Shown: positions 1 through 11,240, numbered from the stretch's first letter. The stretch is 64,000 nt of DNA from Rutpela maculata (GCA_936432065.2 OW386287.2:73031804-73095803), one strand, 5' to 3'. The notes: generated from the letters alone by a model not told the origin. A program made the numbers and translations.

Positions 1-389
1 AGGCTACCACTAAAAATAGTGCTGTGAGATTATCATCCCTTATCCCGACAGTTGATGCTCTGAATGAGCACATTAAGAGGGTTTATTTACAAACCCAGGA
101 GTGGCTTGGGAACAAAAATATTCGTCCAACTGATTGGGGATGGATTAATAATGAAGGATTTTTACTACCAATCAAAATGCCTGCACCGAAAGAACTCCTC
201 AAAATTATATTTTGTAATTGCAAAAAAGGCTGCAGCGTAGCTTGAAACTGCCGAAAAGTTGGATTATTTTGTAACGCAACATGCGGAACATGCTCCGGTG
301 ACAACTGTCAAAATTGTCCTCCAATTACAGACCAAGAGGAGGAGGTCGATTGTACCGATAGTGATGATAGTTCTTCTGATGATCCATAG
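1..389 (+). pseudogene. C-terminus of transposon-encoded FEN/PIN-like protein with Cys-rich tail (5' cut by window edge)
   Basis: The frame is open from base 3 and reads a conserved block (RVYLQTQEWLGN, then PTDWGW, then PAPKELLKIIFCNCKKGC). An in-frame TGA at 243-245 interrupts it. The same frame resumes directly with NCRKVGLFCNATCGTC and an acidic Asp/Ser-rich end, stopping at TAG 387-389. The TGA sits where the paralogs at 6.1 kb and 47.5 kb have a cysteine (CGCRK), so a single nonsense change of a TGC/TGT codon explains it. The Cys pattern CxC-x3-C-x3-CxCRK-x4-C-x3-C-x2-C-x4-C is probably zinc-binding and loosely resembles tesmin/TSO1 CXC repeats. I recognise the block from uncharacterised insect transposon proteins. 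The nuclease-like part lies upstream of the window. Confidence 0.75.
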
Positions 390-1444
390 ATTTTCAGTAA
401 TAAAATATGCTATTATAATGTAAATAGAATTTTTATTTTTCCCTTTTAAACTCATTCAATAATTTCAGTTTTAAATTTTAAGTAAATATGGTAGTTAATT
501 TTATCACGAGGGCGGCTTGTAATGAATGAAACGTTGCAATAAATCATAAATTGTATTATAAACAGTGACGGGATTTTAATTCATAAATGGATCATTCAAA
601 CATTTAAAGCTGTTGAAAACTAATTTTTTTAAAAATTTCGTTATAAGGAGTGGTTTTAAAGGGTTGAAAAGTTGTAACACATCATAAATTATACTCCAGG
701 ACATGAAATAATGTTTATTCCACATATTTAAACATTATTTCAATCTATGTAACGCTTAAATCTATGTTTTTGATTTTTTTTCAAAATCATCTCCAAAAAA
801 CAAAAAGCATACATCAGGAACATATAACTTTTGAAGAGGAGGGTTAGATAGGCTTAATTACAAATTTTCATCAAAATCGATGTTGACATTTTTTGCACGT
901 TTAACAAGTGTGTGGTCAACTATACTAAAACATTATGTTACTTTTTTTAACTTTTCGAATCCTATAATCTTAAATCAGTTAAAGTAGGATATGTTTATGT
1001 ACTTACATTCATGTATACATAGCCGAGCATTATCAACGTTTTGTTTTTTTTTACTAAATAAACAACTGCACAATGCAACGTAGTAAAATATAATCGCGTG
1101 AACCATTTATAGACGTCTATTAGTGTACAATTTTTTTAAATGATTTTATCAACAATCTGCTACGTATATGAGCATATTTGCGCGAAATGAGTTTGTATTG
1201 AAGATATTGCGAACTTATCTTCCTATAGAAAGATTTCCGTTATTATCTATGAATTTTTGTAACTTATAAATATTACAAATTAATAATGAAATTGCGATTG
1301 AAGTTTGCAATCTCTTTTTTTATTTACTTGTTTCTTGCATTGTGCGCCTTTCTAAAGGATGGCTGATACTTATGGATATTTTTTTCTCATTGTTTATTTA
1401 TAATAATATAGTTTAAAACCGCCCCAGCTGACTTGGGATTTGGG
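390..1444. other. AT-rich spacer, nothing recognised
   Basis: No convincing coding frame, inverted repeat or terminal duplication was seen. If the gene at 1-389 belongs to a foldback transposon like its paralogs, a terminal repeat should lie here, but its partner would be outside the window. Confidence 0.4.
399..404 (+). promoter_or_regulatory. Polyadenylation signal AATAAA
   Basis: AATAAA lies 10 bases after the TAG that ends the Cys-rich frame. It is plausible as the poly(A) signal of that gene, but the motif is frequent by chance in DNA this AT-rich. Confidence 0.35.
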
Positions 1445-2273
1445 ACTTCCACATCCAGTGGAAGTACTTATAGTAACGCAAAAAAAATGGAAAATTTGTA
1501 TTGTTCAGATAAGCTTAGAATGTCACGAAACGTCGAGATTTTAAGTTTGAGCGAAAAAATATTTCTGTCGTTGAATAGTTGAGAGATAAATTGGAGTAAA
1601 GTTAGTAAGAGTCCATAAAATTGGTATTTAGTATATATAAGAGAAACTAAGGTCTCAAAAAATTTTGACATTAACATTGGCATTAAATAAATGATTTAAG
1701 TATTTTTAATATATTTTTTTGCTTTAAAATACTAAGAATACTATTATGTAATTCAATACTTCGTCAGTATTAGCCAGAGGAGTAGTTATTTTGATTGGTT
1801 CTGCAATAATGAGTGTTTTAAAGTATTTACCTAACTAGTATCTTAGCGTGCCCAGATTAAGGCAACAATATACAGAAAGTGGATAATTTCATAATAAAAA
1901 AAAAGCGTGTATGTTGTGATTTGCTTAATACTTAAATAATATTCTCTAATAAATAGATATAAAATAATGTTACAAAAATTAGTATATTTGATGGGGATCG
2001 AATATTGAAGCCTTTGGATCAAGAATTATTATAATTTTCAATCAAGAATACTTTTTTATTGGCTTGAATTGAACTCTTAAATATAATACATTCTACCTGA
2101 ATAGAATGATGCTTGGAAAACAACACTATATCAATATTTGATCGAAATATCGACTATTTAATCCAGACTTTTACACTTATATCAAATTTCAAATTACAAA
2201 AATAGAACTACTCTTGGAGACAGGATTTTTTCCTTGTGGATGTGGAAGTAGTGATTCTTGGGCAGCGGTTTTT
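1445..2273 (+). mobile_element. ACTTCC-family element, split by a MITE
   Basis: The 5' end carries the family signature ACTTCCACATCCAGTGGAAG (a hairpin) followed by the TAGTAACG segment and the GAATGTCACGAAACGTCGAG segment. The 3' end (GTGGATGTGGAAGTAGTGATT through GGGCAGCGGTTTTT) is at 2238-2273. A family-Z MITE and unassigned DNA lie between. The ends ACTTCCACATCC and GGATGTGGAAGT are inverted repeats. Better copies lie at 10375, 18955 and 57.1-58.2 kb. Confidence 0.65.
1689..1947. mobile_element. Family-Z MITE copy
   Basis: The copy contains AATTCAATACTTCGTCAGTA, the AGTATTTACCTAACTAGTAT stretch and the terminus TTAAATAATATTCTCT. It is shared with 42780-43615 and 61717-62060. The left end diverges from the palindromic copy at 61.7 kb, so this copy is not full length. 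Confidence 0.6.
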
Positions 2274-2424
2274 AGTCTTATAACTAAATCAGTTTGTAGG
2301 ACTATTACCTGCTTTATATTTTGGCAATCTCTGTTCGTGCATCGTTGTGAAATTGCGAAGGAAACTAGCTGGGTTGGGCTGATTTAAATCGTCTGATTTT
2401 TTAAAACATTTTCAAAAATAAAAA

Positions 2425-2730
2425 TAAAAAACCGCTGCCTAAGGAATCACTGTTTCCACATTCATATTTCCTCTCCAAGTCCCCAACTACCACCCTCACC
2501 CCATTATTAAAGGGGCTTTCTGGTGCCAAAGAGAATATTTAATGTCTTTGGTTCTTCTACACGCTATATCATAATTTTATTTTTTTTTCCTCTTCAATAA
2601 TGGAGTGGGGGCTGATGCTAGAAAAATTTTGAGACCTTGTTCTCGCACATACACATACACTAAATCCCAATTTTATGGACTCTTACTCCACAACCACTTA
2701 TTTCCACATCCACTATATCGATGTGGAAGT
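2425..2730 (-). mobile_element. ACTTCC-family element fragment (inverted)
   Basis: It reads in reverse from AAAACCGCTGCCTAAGGAAT (the family 3' end) through the CACCCCATTATTAAAGGGG segment to an end-like hairpin GATGTGGAAGT at 2720-2730. It is rearranged and shorter than other copies, and lies opposite to the 1445-2273 copy, making a head-to-head pair. Confidence 0.55.
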
Positions 2731-2754
2731 AATTAATGAACGGTCGTGGAACAA

Positions 2755-4255
2755 AAATATTATAGACCAGTCGGAATGGTTTTTTTTGTACGAAATGTCG
2801 TTTACCCGCAATTTTTTTTAAGCATAGTTTGGGATGTCCAGAAACATATGCCAACTATCGGCCGCGTGACAGGTTGGGCAACGCACTTTAAAATTAAAAA
2901 ACCGTACATTTTTTGCCATTTTTCGCTTTATTTGCAATATAACTCGTAATTGAAGCATTGTTTGAAAAAATATCAAGAGATAGAAAAGTTGAGAAAATCG
3001 ATTTTGAACATTTTATTATTCTTGACAGAAGATTGATTTCCCAGAAAATTCTTCGTTTAAGAGCTACAGACGAAAGAACAATGCTACTTTTTTAGCTTTT
3101 GATTTTTTTTTAAAGTGAATATAATAAATATTAATACGAAATATATGATCGGTATAATGGAAATTACGTTTAAATGTCCAATTTACAGTTGACATAAAAT
3201 ATCTTTACAGATCTACATATAATTTACATGCTAAACAGAAAAAAAAAATAAAACTTTTCAGTTATTGAGGTATTAAAATGATGGGAAAATAAATAAACAA
3301 ATATATATTTTCACAAACAGACTATTTATTTTATGCATAGTACAGTGTACAAGGTACATGTGTTTCATGTATAACTTAATAGAATGTAGAATAGAATAAG
3401 TTTATTTAACAAATTGTTGTACTTACTACAATGTAATTGTTAAAAACTGAAACATTATAATAAATGAACTAAGCCCCCACATTAAGTGCATATTTATTAT
3501 TTTGTGTGCCCAATGCACGCTCAAGTGCTCTAAATAGCACTTAATGTGGGGGCTTAGTTCATTTATCATAATGTTTCAGTTTTTAAACAATTACATTGTA
3601 GTAGGACAATTTGTTAAATAAACTTATTCTATTCTATTCTATTAAGTTATACATAAAACGCATGTACACTGTACTATCCATAAAATAAATAGTCTGTTTG
3701 TGAAAATATATATTTGTTTATTTATTTTCCCATCATTTTAATACTTTAATACCTGAAAAATTTTATTATTTTTTTTTCTGTTTAACATGTAAATTATATA
3801 TAGATCTGTACATATATTTTATTTCAACTGTAAATTGGACATTTAAACATAATTTACATTATACCTATGATATATTTCGTATTAATATTTATTATATTCA
3901 CTTAAAAAAAAAATCAAAAGATAAAAAAGTAGCATTGTTCTTTCGTCTGTAGCTCTTAAACGAAGAATTTTCTGGGAAAATGTCAAGAATAATAAAATGT
4001 TCAAAAACGGTTTTCTTAACGTTTCTACCTCTTGACATATTTTCGAACAATGTTTCATTTACGAGTTATATTGCAAAGAAAACGAAAAATGGCAAAAAAT
4101 TGACAATTTTTCAATTTTAAAGTGTGTTGCTCCACCACCAGCGTGCGGATAGTTGACATCCCAAACTATAAATACTTTTAAAAAAAAATAAAATTTCTGG
4201 TAAACGACATTTCGTAAAATGATCTTTTCTCCATCTATTCCGACTGGCCTGTTAA
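2755..4255. mobile_element. 1.5-kb palindrome (foldback element)
   Basis: The left arm (about 2755-3490) is the reverse complement of the right arm (about 3536-4255). Examples are CCAGTCGGAATGG against CCATCTATTCCGACTGG and the GTCGTTTACC / GGTAAACGAC pair. The loop is about 45 bp at 3490-3535, flanked by CCCCCACATTAAGTGC and its complement. Both arms contain a (TTCTA)n-tailed segment (3378-3425 and 3600-3645) like the 3' end of a non-LTR retrotransposon. No coding frame is credible. Confidence 0.8.
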
Positions 4256-4379
4256 CCAAATATATAAGGAAACTAATCTTTTAAATATAGTAGAGTGCAA
4301 CAATTTATGATAAATTAAAATTTAGAACAGACTAGATATAATGTGTTGTGATAAATAGTTTGCTATTCTTATAATTCTC

Positions 4380-4532
4380 TCATTTTTTGGACTCGCAACC
4401 GGAGAGTGGTTGATATAGAACGGTTGATAATTCAAGTAAACCAGATTTGAAAAGACGAAAAGGACGCCCCCCAAAACGTTGGTTTGATGTCACCAAAGAT
4501 CTGATGGAAAATACCCATAGTGTGGTCGTGTG
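4380..4532 (+). pseudogene. Possible RT-type C-terminal remnant (RPPKRW motif)
   Basis: A short frame reads KGRPPKRWFDVTKDLME before a stop at about 4530. Basic GRPxxRW tails close the ORF2 of several insect non-LTR elements. No catalytic motif is present and an upstream stop breaks the frame, so the call is weak. Confidence 0.3.
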
Positions 4533-5109
4533 AACAAGCAGTATGCTGTCAGATGCAATCCAGTCAACGAAGCTCAAAAAAGGCCGAATAGGGGAAATAA
4601 TTCGTGTAGTGGCCAATTTTTGTACAGTTGTCGGGGACAGTGCTGTGAACAACATACTAAAAGTCTTGACCGTGGGGGAGGTGGGGGGTAATTTTCATGT
4701 CTTTCTTGAATAACTCGAAAACCTCTAGCGAAAAAGTGTCCATACACAAAATTAAACTAGATTAAATTTCCTACCAAAAATATCTTATACATTTTTTCCC
4801 TATGATCAACACTTTACTAGATGCAGATTGTGGAACAATCGCGAATTTTTAAAAATCAGGTTTTAATGATATACAATGAAAGTTTGATGTTAAATAAAGT
4901 CGGTTCAGACCGAATATTAATGTCTGTACAACATCTAAGTGCAATAATGCTGGACAAAGTATGTTTGTTTATGAGACCATACATAAACACCTGGAATAAA
5001 TAATATGGAATCCATTGTAACGTTATAGATCATTGTTATGATTTGACAACAAAAATGGAATTGTCATAATTGTCCTGCTTCACCGCGTGAAATGGAATAT
5101 GGGTTCCAA

Positions 5110-6206
5110 TATATCTTCAATTTGCGATCGATACAGTCTATATACTCAAACAATACGGTCAAAACTGTACTGTTGTTTTTGATGGTAACGGTGATGTCAA
5201 TAGTACGAAACAAGCATAGTAGATGCAAAGAGCCTTCACAAAAACTTCAGTTGATTTTAATGAAAGCATGAATGTTACTGTTCAACAGGCAACTGGGGCA
5301 TTTTCTTGCAAAAGAAAAGAACAGAACCAGGCTTATCCAACTACTCACCCATAAAATGACGGCAAGAGGAATAGAAACTAGAGTTGCTACAAGGGTACCA
5401 TTGTACTATTGTAAGATGTGGGTTAGAGAACGCTGCTGTACATCCTACTGTCACAATAATAAGGGAAGGTGTGCACTTGCTCTACTCGTTGCTTTGGCAC
5501 CAGCCAACTTCCTTTCGCTGAAACTATCCTCCTTCTCCAAGACTTTAGCAGATGCGACACCACCTCCGCCATTTACAGTAGAAGCAAAGTAGGAGTGGTT
5601 AAGCTGTTCATCAAGATTCTCAGCCAAATGAAAGAAATGCCCGACATCTTCACTAACCCCTCTACACCACCAGACAATTTCACACCAGCACGGGCTGGTG
5701 AGAAGATGTTTTTAGCGATCTACCAAGCGACTGCAGATGAGCGAGATTTAAATAAACACCAGTATGCTGCGTTTCTAAAATCATCCACCAAGTCAAAACC
5801 TGATATCCACACTGCCACCAACCAAAGGAGCTGAGCAAGAGCAGAGTTTATTTACAGGTATATTAACTGTTTTTACAAATATTTCTTGTTACTACGGTTC
5901 GCTTACTTACTTACAGATACAGCAATGGCTCAACAACCCCCTACCCCCGCACTAATGGAGATGGAACTGAGGGGAAGATAGATCGCTAACCCCGGTTACC
6001 ACCAAAGACCCAGTAGCTCCTGAAGCGATCTTGAACTCCTTCTTTTGTCGATGTTCTACTGGGTGTGGAAACTTTGTGGCTGCCGAAAAGCCGGCATCCC
6101 ATGTTCCATGGTGTGCGACACTTGCCATAGTACATGCACGAATTGTGCACTATTAGACGACAATGTGGACAACGATGATGATGATTTTGATTCAGCTGAC
6201 TTTTAA
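5110..6206 (+). pseudogene. FEN/PIN-like nuclease-type transposon gene with Cys-rich tail, multiply frameshifted
   Basis: Homologous blocks appear in family order across several frames. They are YGQNCTVVFDGNGD (about 5150), FLAKEKNRTRLIQLLTHKM (5295-5355), PTVTIIREGVHLL (about 5445, a decayed acidic motif), PFAETILLLQDFSRCDTTSA (5510-5570), LPPTKGAEQE, RVYLQ, an intron-like gap (5858-5916), IQQWLNNP, APEAILNSFFCRC, then CGCRKAGIPCSMVCDTC and an Asp-rich end with TAA at 6204-6206. VFDG, a GEDTDLL-like motif and GCDTT resemble the acidic motifs and helix-hairpin-helix region of FEN1/XPG or Asteroid-like nucleases. That fold assignment is my inference. At least three frameshifts and several stops make it a pseudogene. 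Confidence 0.7.
5858..5916 (+). other. Putative 59-bp phase-0 intron
   Basis: The sequence starts GTATAT and ends in TTACTTACAG. It lies exactly between VYLQ and IQQW of the conserved block. In the paralog at 1-389 the same block (VYLQTQEW) is uninterrupted, and in the 47.5-kb paralog the equivalent FQIQTWL is also continuous. Length and borders fit a typical short insect intron. Confidence 0.55.
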
Positions 6207-6546
6207 AATGTTTAAATCTAAGGTAATGTTCGTGTATTATCAGTGATACAGTTTTTTGATAGTTTTAAATTCATTCAGTATTAAAATTTCATTTGTCATT
6301 AAAACTCAATTTTTTTGAAATTCACGATTTTTTCACCCTCTGTATCTTGTAAATTATTGATCCTAGAAAAAAAAAATGAATAGGAACTTATTTGTAGAAA
6401 ATTTCATCTAGTGTAATTTTGTGTATGAACACTTTTTCGCTAGAGGTCGTAGTTTTCGAGTTATCCAAGAAAAACGTGAAAAGGGGACTTTAAACTAATC
6501 CCCACCTGCCGCTCACCACCCACCAGTTGGGACTTTTAGTATGTTG

Positions 6547-7646
6547 GACAATGAGCTATACTGTAAAGGGAGCCTGTTAGAATAACGCGTTGATCACAAA
6601 AGAAAACGGCATCATAAATTTGCAATTAATCCATAAAAGGAATTTTTTTCATAACGTAATTATTGCATTCTTGTTCCGGTAGGTGAATTTGAAACAGGAC
6701 GCACTGTATAACCATTCTCTCGATATTACAATATAAAATTTTTGATAACAGGAATAATTATTATACCCATTTACATTATCTGCTCGTGATAAATTATAAT
6801 ATAAAACAGTCGGATTTGTTTGATAATATAGTATATTATGATCAATATCTCCTCGCATTGGATTTTTTCACAAACGGTTTATTTAGTTTTGAATTATATT
6901 GTTCAGTTGAGCTCCTAATCCGATTTTGTTTTTATGGGATGGATGAAAATTTTCGTTATAATAAAACCCAAATAAAAACGAGTAGCGTGCCCGGAATATA
7001 TTTAATAGTAACGTTTATAGGTACTTACATATGTGATGAAAGCATATACGAGTACAATACCTAACGGCCAGAGAATAAATTTCCATGATCGGTTTCTAAG
7101 ATATTGTAGCTGTAAATATTATTTATGTTGGAATTTTCAATTAAATGGCACCCTCTTTCTCATATCACAGTTTTTAGCGATGCATCCATATAAGAGCTAT
7201 TCGTAATAATTCTTTCAAGACTGATGTGGTATTAATTTAACATCTTTATAGGGCTTGTTTGTATTTGTCTGATGAAATCTATTTCTTCTGTAAATGAATT
7301 GATCCTACACGTAAACTCTGGCTGTACAAGTCATTCTATATAAATAAGAATCATTAGAATTTAATACAAACTTCTGATACCAAGAAAATGCATTGAGTGT
7401 ATTTAACACCTCGCCTATCCTTGAATATTAGTCTAAGATCTGGTGGCTTATTCGTATTCGTGCAGATATCTGTTTTTTTTTTTTAATAAAATATTTAAAT
7501 GAATGTTTAATGATATTACAACCGGATTGCCCAGCAAAATCTAGCTGCAATTACCTTTAATTACATATATTGTAATTAAGTTTCTTTTTGACCAGTTCCA
7601 ACTATACATTTTTTAAGTGATAGAGGCCATTTGAAAGAATGTGACG
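6547..7646. other. AT-rich spacer, nothing recognised
   Basis: No supported gene or repeat boundary was found. Short open frames at 6.65-7.06 kb have low-complexity composition and no motif. Confidence 0.4.
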
Positions 7647-8563
7647 CACAGTGCAGTGGTCGGAAAAGCGAATAAGCTGGCCAAAATTAGGATAAGTTTC
7701 CGAAATCAGCTAAATCTTGGATATCTAAGTTTTTGAGGTCGCTGAATATGAATTTGAAACCAGAAGTTCAAAATTCAAAATGGCTGACCCAAAATGGCCG
7801 ACGAATTTTGAAAAAAATATTTGATTTGAGTGGAACTTTGTACACTTTAGTTTTTGGGGTCGCTGAATACGAATTTGAAACCAGAATTATGAAAATTCAA
7901 AATGGCGGACCCAAAATGGCCGATGAATTTTGAAAAAAATATTTGATTTGAGCTCAGTTAAGCAGTATCGAGACAGTATTTTCTAAATTCTTCAATCTGG
8001 ACATTACTTGCAGTATGATATGAAATTTATGGATTAAATTTTCGTCTACTCCCAGGATTCTAGCAGATACTGTCGAATTCTCAAAGAATCGCCTCACGGT
8101 GTTACCATCGTTAGTAGCCCCAGAACCTGGTTTCGGACAGTCAATTTTCAAATGCAATTCGTCCTTAAAAGCTTTCTGAATAACAAGTTTGCGCTGTTCA
8201 ATTATTTCTTTATGGATACCAATCTTATAACTGATATGTAATAAACATTCAAAGCATCGTATTCATGCGTGCAAATTTTACAAACCCAGCTTTAAGTGCT
8301 CTTCACGAATGACTTTTTTTTAATTGCTTCATTATTATTAATTTTGGAATTCTGGTTTCAAATACGTATTCAGCGACCTCAAAAACTAAAGTGTACAAAG
8401 TTTCACTCATCAAATATTTTTTTTGGGTCCTCCATTTTGAATTTTGGAATTCTGGTTTCAAATTTATATTCAGCGACCTCAAAAACTTGGATACCCAATA
8501 TTTAGCTGATTTCGGAAACTTGTCCTAGTTTTGGCCAGCTTTTTCGCTATTCCGAAAACTGTG
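7647..8563. mobile_element. Family-Y foldback element with CACAGTG ends
   Basis: The left end is CACAGTG followed by GTCGGAAAAGCG, and the right end is the complement, ending at GTG 8563. Arms (about 7647-7950 and 8330-8563) share GGTCGCTGAATA, GAAACCAGAA, AAAATGGC and the CTGGCCAAAA segment. The left arm carries two tandem units of about 130 bp. The interior holds a decayed coding fragment on the minus strand (7954-8290). A second right end of the same family, TTTGGCCAGCTTTTTCACTT to CACTGTG, is at 9049-9086. Confidence 0.7.
7954..8290 (-). pseudogene. Fragment of NDGNT/RRFF-type transposon protein
   Basis: The translation reads HISYKIGIHKEIIEQRKLV, then GATNDGNTVRRFFENS, then ILGVDENLIHKFHIILQVMS. 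I recognise this as a conserved segment of an uncharacterised transposon protein common in aphids, Hydra and other animals, where NDGNTARRFF is the hallmark. Upstream (about 8230-8290) a frameshift separates a RMNTML segment. Only a fragment of the protein remains, lying between the two arms of the foldback. The function is unknown to me; I do not assign transposase activity. Confidence 0.6.
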
Positions 8564-9039
8564 CGACTACATGACATGACGCGAAACTTGGTAAAACTTG
8601 GTAAATTTCTTTGTAAATTCACAAAGTATGCACTATTAACTGTACACTGAATTGGATCTCTTGGTATCACAACTTTTTCGATGATAAATGATGCATGTGT
8701 TTTTAGATTCATAGTTATTTTAGTCAATTGTTTAACGCGACTTAAATCAAACAAAATTCAGAATTAAAAACATAGTGCATAAATATATTCTACATCCCTC
8801 CAGAAACTCTCTCCATTGCACCAAATTCAAAACACACACTCCAGTAACAAGTTATTACAATATGAATACCGCGCAAGATTACATCTGCTGAGAAAAACAG
8901 CCCAGGCTATTCTGACACCGGTACGTTGGAACTGCTGCAAAGAAGCAGGTACAAAAGGTAGCTCTCTATCCTTTTGTCAGACTATTCACTAGCTCCCTGT
9001 GTTGATAATTTCTTATTACTACGACCATCCAACGACTTT
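8564..9039. other. Spacer, nothing recognised
   Basis: This is AT-rich sequence between two family-Y right ends. No coding motif or repeat boundary was found. It could be interior of a larger family-Y copy running 7647-9086. Confidence 0.35.
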
Positions 9040-9093
9040 CATTTTTTGACTTTTGGCCAGCTTTTTCACTTTTCCGACCACTGTGTGACATAA

Positions 9094-10188
9094 AGAATGT
9101 GAAAAAAAATGTTGCTAGTTCTCTGTCCACCGCAACCTCCAGGTTGCCAGGTGTAAACATGTTTTTGTTAATTATTTACGCTCATCGCGTTTTTCAAAAA
9201 GTTTTAAGTTGGATTGAACTTTATTTTTTTGTACATTATAACACATGGTTGCCTGTCGAAGAACCGCCGCAAGTAGTGGTTGCCAGAATTTGAATTAACT
9301 ATTCTCGCTCTGGGTGAGCGTGAACGAGAGCGAAGAAATGCGTGGTGCTTCATGTGGTAAACGAAGACGCAATATGGTGTAGTCAAAGTAATATTGTTTT
9401 TTATTTTTCACCTGTGAAACAATGATTTTTGATAATACAGAATACGTTTCCCGTATAAGGAAAACTGGGCGAAACACAAAAAAAGGCGTTCTACTCCGTG
9501 TAATATATACTATTTTTTCTTCAAGCGTATTAAAATGCAAAAATTCATTTATTTATCATAAATGTACAAATATTCAAACTACAGTCTTACATGTTGACAC
9601 AATGTGACAAGTGGCTAGTGGATAGCGCACCACCGGTGGCTTTCGGTATTAACATTATGTTACTAGTAAAACAATACCCACTGCGGTGGCGCTTTCGGAA
9701 CCAACATTATGTTATTAGTAAAACAATGTCCACTACGGTGGCGTTCGGTACTAACATTTTGTTACTAGTAAAATAATGTCCTACTTCTACTTCTGTTTTT
9801 GGTGACATAATTTAAACATTTTAATACGCTTGAAGAAAAAAAAATATCATTATTTTGAAAACTATTTTAGTATTCCTGTGTAGAACGTTATCAAACCTAA
9901 TAGTATCTCAGCTGTAACAACTGAAAAAAAAAATGGTTTATGAAGATCGGTCAAGATCCAGAGCAAGAGTAGCTAATTCAAATACTGGTACCATTACTTT
10001 TGCCCATTTTTTGACAGGCAACCATGTGTTTCGTGTACAGAAAAAATTAAACTTCAGTTTAGTATAAAACTTTTTTAAAAGCGAGGTGAGCGTAAATAAT
10101 TAACAAAAACATACCTGTTTACACCCTGGCAAACTGGAGTTTCGGCTGACTGAGAGCTGGCAACTATTTTTTTTTTCACATTCTTTAC
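9094..10188. mobile_element. 1.1-kb foldback element with central tandem repeats
   Basis: The arms at about 9094-9560 and 9800-10188 are inverted copies: GAATGTGAAAAAAA, TTGCCAGGTGTAAAC, TTAATTATTTACGCTCA and CATGGTTGCCTGTC all recur reversed. The centre is a three-unit tandem array. No gene is present. Confidence 0.7.
9625..9785 (+). repeat. Tandem repeat, about 3 units of 55-60 bp
   Basis: Units carry GGTGGC, TTCGG, AACATTATGTTACTAGTAAA and ACAATGTCCACT with small indels. The array occupies the loop of the surrounding foldback. Confidence 0.75.
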
Positions 10189-10374
10189 CTACGATCACTA
10201 CTGTAAATAGTAAAAAACATACTATCTGCCATCTATGTGAGTTGAATTTTACATATTGTAAACAAAACGCACTGTAAACAAATCGCACAGTAAACAAAAC
10301 GCACGGGACACGCAATTATAGGTGGCTTATATCGCTGACGCAGGGTTTAAAAAAACAAATGCGCCTACTTAATT

Positions 10375-11045
10375 ACTTCCACATCCAGTGGAAGTATAGT
10401 AACGACAAACAAATTTTAAAAAAAATTTATTGTTCAAATATTCTTAGAATGTCATGGAACGTCGAGATTTCAAGTTTAAGCGAAAAAAAAATTTCTGTCT
10501 GTCGGTCTGTAACTTTTTTTGTGCGCACGTTTACTCTGGAACCGTTTGAGATATTGACTTGAAATTTGGTACACATATGTACTTTAACGAGATCTAGAAC
10601 TAGATTATATTCTTATCTTGTTCCGTCGAAGGGTTGGGAGGTAAATTTGGGGAAAATAGGTAAATCAAGCGGGTAACAGTCCATAAAATTGGTATTTAGT
10701 ATATACAAGAGAAGCTAAGGTCATAAAAAAAATTTTGGCATTGACCACCCCCATTGCCACCCCCACCCCATTATTAAAGGGGATGAAAAAAAATGTGATT
10801 TAGTGTGTATACAAGAACCAGAAACCTCAAAATATTTTTTTACTTTATCCACTCCCCACTCCCATCCCCTGTCACCACCCCCACCCCACTACCGATGTGG
10901 GGTATGGTTTTATGGGTTTTTGGGGTTGAGGATTTCAAATATTATATGATTAAAGTTCCATAAACAATTATTTCCAGATACAAAATTTTTTCGTTGTGTG
11001 ACTTGGATAGAAAGTCCGGATGTGGAAGTAGTGATTCCTTGGGCA
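10375..11045 (+). mobile_element. ACTTCC-family element, near full-length copy
   Basis: It runs from ACTTCCACATCCAGTGGAAG to GGATGTGGAAGTAGTGATTC and CTTGGGCA, about 670 bp. It has 12-bp inverted subterminal repeats, a CTGTCTGTCGGTCTGTAAC segment, TTGAAATTTGGTACACATAT and C-rich CCACCCCCACCCC tracts. There is no coding capacity. Subterminal inversions without a target duplication, and a 3' extension past the inversion, recall Helentron-associated (HINE/DINE-like) elements, but this is uncertain. Confidence 0.7.
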
Positions 11046-11240
11046 CTCATGGAAATACGCACTCGCCGCTACGCGGCATCGTGCGTAACTTTTTCATTCG
11101 TGCGTAATATGCTTCTTACATCACTCATTACGTAATATACTATTACGTAATGAGTGATGTAAGAAGCATATTACGCATGAATGGAAAAGTTACGCACGAT
11201 GCCACGTAGCGCCGAGTGCGTATTTCCATGAGTGCGTAAT
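11046..11240. mobile_element. 195-bp near-perfect hairpin MITE
   Basis: CACTCATGGAAATACGCACT at the left is the complement of AGTGCGTATTTCCATGAGTG at the right. The arms meet at ATTACGTAATATACTATTACGTAAT near 11142. It would fold into an almost uninterrupted hairpin about 95 bp long. No gene is present. Confidence 0.75.

Larger units (their letters stand above)
4650..6546 (+). mobile_element. Transposon with long inverted ends carrying a FEN/PIN-like gene remnant
   Basis: Terminal inverted repeats start CAACATACTAAAAGTC at 4650 and end GACTTTTAGTATGTTG at 6546. Similarity continues inward for about 150-200 bp, with gaps: both ends carry TAACTCGAAAAC, CTCTAGCGAAAAAGTGT and the CATACACAAAATTA segment. 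The only gene remnant inside is the Cys-rich-tailed family (5110-6206). No clear target duplication was found. I infer a decayed DNA transposon of about 1.9 kb; its superfamily is unassigned. Confidence 0.65.

Noticed and set aside
243..245. Selenocysteine at TGA
   Set aside because: A transposon paralog with a plain Cys codon at the same position makes a nonsense mutation far likelier; no SECIS search was possible.
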